The notes beneath the pieces were generated by a model. That model ran no database searches and was not told the origin of the DNA. It was given only the letters and a program-made list of their open reading frames with translations. From contig JAYMTJ010000006.1 of assembly GCA_036897525.1 (NCBI GenBank), positions 62,001 to 126,000 of the forward strand: 64,000 bases of DNA. The letters are read 5' to 3'. The position numbers were made by a program, and so were the translations under genes. The stretch is from Pelargonium x hortorum. Lineage: Eukaryota; Streptophyta; Magnoliopsida; Geraniales; Geraniaceae. This document shows positions 60,511 through 64,000 of this stretch, piece by piece. Position 1 is the first letter of the stretch. Every line of letters begins with the position of its first letter.

Positions 60511-61686
60511 TATAGTTATGGATATGGTCTCAGATCTGCTAAAGAGCGGCTAAGGGGGTTCCTTTTAAGTGGAAAACCCCAGTCCAGTTAGCTTAAGAAA
60601 TAGGATACGTTTTTAGGTATGCAAGTCTTATTATTTACACCCAAAGTTTCATAAAATATAGATAAACCATACAGCCTTCGATCTTTCTAAATAAACTCAG
60701 TCAGATAAATTAATTAACACAGCTGCTAATACCTTTCCAAAAAGACCTTACTGGACTGGATTCCTAGCCTGCTTCGAGCCCTAATTAGAAAAAGTTAATA
60801 AAAAATGATAGAGTCCTGCTTAGTTTCTATAATGGGTTGAAAAAGAGGACCGCTAAAGGGTACCCAAAAGGCCCTTATAAAATTCCTACAACTCTAAACC
60901 TGTATCACTAAAAAGAAGATAATTTATTGTAAGATTTTTCAAGGGGGCGCTTCCACGAGTATCCTGTATTTATAAATTCCTCAACGCAGTTCAATCTCCT
61001 TATTTGCGAAAGTTATGTCTAGAGACTTACCTTACAGGTTTATTAGAGAATGCCTGGCTTAGACTCACTAAGAGGCAAACCTTTTCTTTTTATTTCTTGC
61101 TATTGCGTATTAGAGATCTAATATTGATAAGGATTCCCTGTACCTAGAGTTAGTGGACCCACAATGTCTTACTCTTCTTATTGTAAGCAAGTTCAAGAAA
61201 GTAGTCTTAGTCTTAAGAGTTAGGAGTCCTTATAGGTCACGATGGGAGTTCCCTTAGTTGGAGTTCATAAGAATCTAATACAATAAGAATAAGATAATAA
61301 GAACTATGTATTACTTCTATTACTATATCTTATACTCTCTAATCTAATACTAGCTTAAGAATTAAGAATACCCTAGCTTCTATTAGGAACACTATCTAGG
61401 CTTGTATCTCTTAGAAACCTTCTCTTGCTACTGCTATCAGCTCTATCAGCAACTGTTACTGCTTCTGCTACTGGCTATGGTTCCTGCTTCAGCAAGAGGT
61501 TTAGCAAGTGGTAGAGCTCATGCAAAGAAGAAGTATAAGTATGGATTCTCTTTTCTATACTCAAAAGCGCTAGATAAAGCGGTAGGTGCCCCTGAACCTC
61601 GGTATTTTCGGTTTAAAGAATCTTTGAACCTTCAATCCGCTTGCCACTTCTTCTAACTGGTGGTTTCATTCACTTCTTTCCCTGCT

Positions 61687-62163
61687 CGATGACCAAGAAA
61701 CGGATCTCAGCTCGTAAACAAGACCAAGCTCTCATGTAGCGAACTTGCCAATCGACTACTTTACTCAACACAATGAGGCACAAAGTCCACCATTGAACCC
61801 TTGCTTGTGATCGAGAACTCAGCCTCTTTAGCAACCACAGTTTCCAAGCGAGGTACAAACCGTTTTATCTAGCGCTTTTCTATTCCCTTAGTTCAAAGCT
61901 ATCTAAGATAGGCTTACCTCATCCTCATTCCTACTTAGTTCAGAGCTGTCCAAGCTAACTTGCCTTGTTATTGGAATAGAGAAAGAATAGATAAGACAAG
62001 CTTTTCCCTTTCCATTACGAGGCAAAAGCCGTTTAGACTCTTCTTCTTTTTCCTTCCTCTTCTTTGTTAGGATTATAAGAGTAAGATACGGAGTACAGCT
62101 ACAAAGAGTACAGTTATAGTAGCAGCTCATAAGACTAGGAAAGCTCTCATACAGAATAAGATG
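61687..62163 (+). repeat. Degenerate repeat R1, right copy
   Basis: Counterpart of 27608-28115, with blocks CTCAGCTCGTAAACAAGACC, CAGCTACAAAGAGTACAG and ATACAGAATAAGAT. Two minus-strand frames of 62 and 75 codons overlap it. The first includes MRAWSCLRAEIRFLVIEQGK, which has the look of a real protein end but which I cannot name. The surrounding 61.4-62.6 kb reads more like ordinary plant mitochondrial DNA than the rest of the window. Confidence 0.52.
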
Positions 62164-62586
62164 CAGCTAAACGCTGCCTTTTGTTTCTAGGTTTTTCCAG
62201 ATAATAAGAAAGAAGTTACAGGAAGGATAAGAAGAGAGGTCTAGCTCCTAAGACAGGTAATACCAAACAAGAGTAAGAGTAACAAACAAGTTATGCAGTG
62301 GGTATAAGGTCTTCCTGTTCTATCTAGTATACTTCCTACCTTCTTCGCTACGCTACAGAACAATAACTTACCTTTCTACAATCAAGCTAAAGCTTGCCTT
62401 TATAGTAGTAACTACAGAGCAAAGGAGGACCTTTTCAGCGAGAGCAAAGCAAGGGTATACTGCTATAAAGCTAAGCGAGGACCCCCTAAGGTAGTATTTT
62501 GGTCTAGGATTCGGAGGTTCTAAGTTCATAAAAGGGTAGCTAAAAGGGCAAATCGGTAGAAGTCCTTTTCGGTTTTTTCTAGGCAA

Positions 62587-64000
62587 TATGAAATCTTTAG
62601 TATAAGGATTGTTCTACGGATACGCTAATTGATATTTCTAAAAAGTACTCTTAATTCCATACAGGTTTTTAATTTACCTGGTAAGGTTTTTAGTTGCTAA
62701 TAGGAAAATTGATATCTATTCGTGGAAGCAGAAGGGCCTTCCTCTTCTAGTTATAAGTACAGTATATTACATAAGGAATCTGTATCCCTTTCTTTTAGAA
62801 GTTTTCGTGCGGTACCGGTTATCTAAAGCTTGAGTCAACAGCCCCTTTGATTGAGATTCTTTTCTAGGTATAAAAACTTATCAACTGAGTGCTAACACAA
62901 GACAGGACTACGTACCTGATATTTGTTTCATTAATTCATTGTTTAGGAGTTGAGTTTGCTTACTATATAGATTTGGGATTTTGTATTAATAAGAGATTCT
63001 TCGTCAAAATGGGAAAGGTACTTACCTAAAGAGCTTGGCTTGGCTAGGCTATTTAAACTAGCTATAGAATTGGTACTCCTATTATAGGAATTCAACCTTC
63101 GTAATAGGTAAATGAACTTGCTCATTTATAAAAGAGGAAAGGCTCCATCAAGCTAAAGCTTGCCACTTTTTATGTTTCGTATATACGTCAAATGAATCAA
63201 ACCTAAATTCCCTTCTGTGGACCTGTTTCGAAATGAACAACTTTTTCATTTCCCGGGATTTTTGCCCTCAAACGAGTTTTCCCTATAGAGACCAACTCAA
63301 AAATGCATCAAAAGTAAGACTTTGACAGCTATGTCAGACTCCTTTTTGAGATTTGACAAGCAAGCTCCTTAGGGAAAAAGGTGTTTAAGACTTTTGCAGC
63401 TATATGAAAGAAAATTTTAAGGCATTGTACTCCAACAAGAGTTCTTTATGTACTAGTTTGAGAAGCTCATAGCATAGGAACTAGTGTCTACTAGGAAAAA
63501 AAAGTAAGTAAAATGTTCCAGTGAAGTGGGAATATCTACCAACAACAAAAAAGCAAGGATCTAAATCCGTAAAGAATCATACTAGTTAGGATTGGGATTA
63601 TAGTGCTAATGGAATAATACAATTAAGAGTGTGTTAGAATAGCCACTTAATTATAAAAGCTAGTCCTGATTCTTTCTCGCATTATCTATATCGAGTGAAT
63701 TTGGGTTTAGTATCCTAATAAAATGGCAAGTAAATGCATTTACTTTATCTACTACCGATACTTATACCGCTTAGATCAGATCATAAACCACGCCCAGTAT
63801 AGAAATGCGAGTTATTCTTTGGTTGCTTTAGCTCCGGATTAGTCTATTTTGCAAGATAGAAAGACTTCTTTTGTTAGTATAGGAAAAATCTGACTAGCTG
63901 GGAGCATAGGGTTCGTTCGCTAATATAGCTTATAGACCTAAGTCATGGATAGGCGCTCTGTCTGAGAGGAGGTCCTTTCCCAAAAGTTTTTTCACTTCTC
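62587..64000. other. Gene-free stretch
   Basis: No gene, repeat or RNA recognised. Confidence 0.5.

Larger units (their letters stand above)
54667..61400. other. Gene-free stretch downstream of the tRNA run
   Basis: Contains only the ATTAT microsatellite and the orphan promoter word at 60502. On the coding strand of the tRNAs this is their upstream side; no promoter word was found near 54.7 kb. Confidence 0.55.

Noticed and set aside
61402-61656. 84-codon frame with a poly-Leu run
   Set aside because: No ATG at its front and the Leu run comes from CTRCTR-type repeats; no family resemblance.
1-64000. rRNA genes, group II intron cores, respiratory or ribosomal-protein genes
   Set aside because: Looked for conserved 18S/26S/5S words, the intron domain V pattern and well-known mitochondrial protein words; none seen.
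1-64000. CRISPR arrays, insertion sequences, LTR elements or other transposons
   Set aside because: No regularly spaced identical repeats, no terminal repeats bounding a coding element, and no transposase or polymerase motif in any frame.
1-64000. Bacterial or plastid genome origin
   Set aside because: No dense coding or ribosome-binding sites. Only trnM is of plastid type, and the Phe, Pro, Glu and Tyr loci follow the mitochondrial forms.

Overview
The window looks like plant (streptophyte, most likely flowering-plant) mitochondrial DNA with almost no genes. This rests on a few tRNA sequences. A plastid-type elongator tRNA-Met, as commonly carried in seed-plant mitochondria, lies on the minus strand at 23.2 kb. 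A tight minus-strand group at 54.4-54.7 kb carries tRNA-Phe, tRNA-Pro and tRNA-Glu of the native plant-mitochondrial type. The 3' end of a mitochondrial-type tRNA-Tyr lies at 21.6 kb. I see no rRNA, no standard respiratory, ATP-synthase or ribosomal-protein gene, no group II intron core, no mobile element and no bacterial-type gene. The DNA is AT-rich (about 27-38% GC in lines I counted by hand). The longest open frame is 124 codons, about what random DNA of this composition would give over 64 kb.

Layout. 0-2.4 kb has its own texture (C-rich, GGATTGG-like words, a GGAA microsatellite). 2.4-14 kb is featureless except for one copy of a hairpin repeat. 14-16.6 kb holds three degenerate copies of a 0.6-0.9 kb unit with two recognisable boxes, and scattered copies of those boxes recur at 6.9, 27.2, 31.6, 32.3, 35.1 and 42.2 kb. 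21.5-29.1 kb is a field of tRNA remains around the trnM gene. 26.5-28.2 kb and 61.4-62.6 kb share a colinear, degenerate ~0.55 kb repeat. A third short repeat, near 28.7, 29.4 and 36.3 kb, has a CCGCTATA core. 36-54 kb and 55-61 kb hold almost nothing recognisable beyond orphan frames.

The main point of interest is the state of the tRNAs. trnM looks usable. trnF, trnP and trnE each carry a small deletion confined to one arm while their other arms still pair, and the T-stem of trnE shows a paired change. Several further loci keep a D-arm and a T-loop at exact tRNA spacing, but their stems no longer pair. This fits a mitochondrial genome losing its tRNA set, as known in Silene, with unusual processing or editing as a less likely reading. 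The repeat families and the lack of genes fit the gene-empty chromosomes known from expanded multichromosomal plant mitochondrial genomes. All homology calls are from memory of the families, and no search was run.
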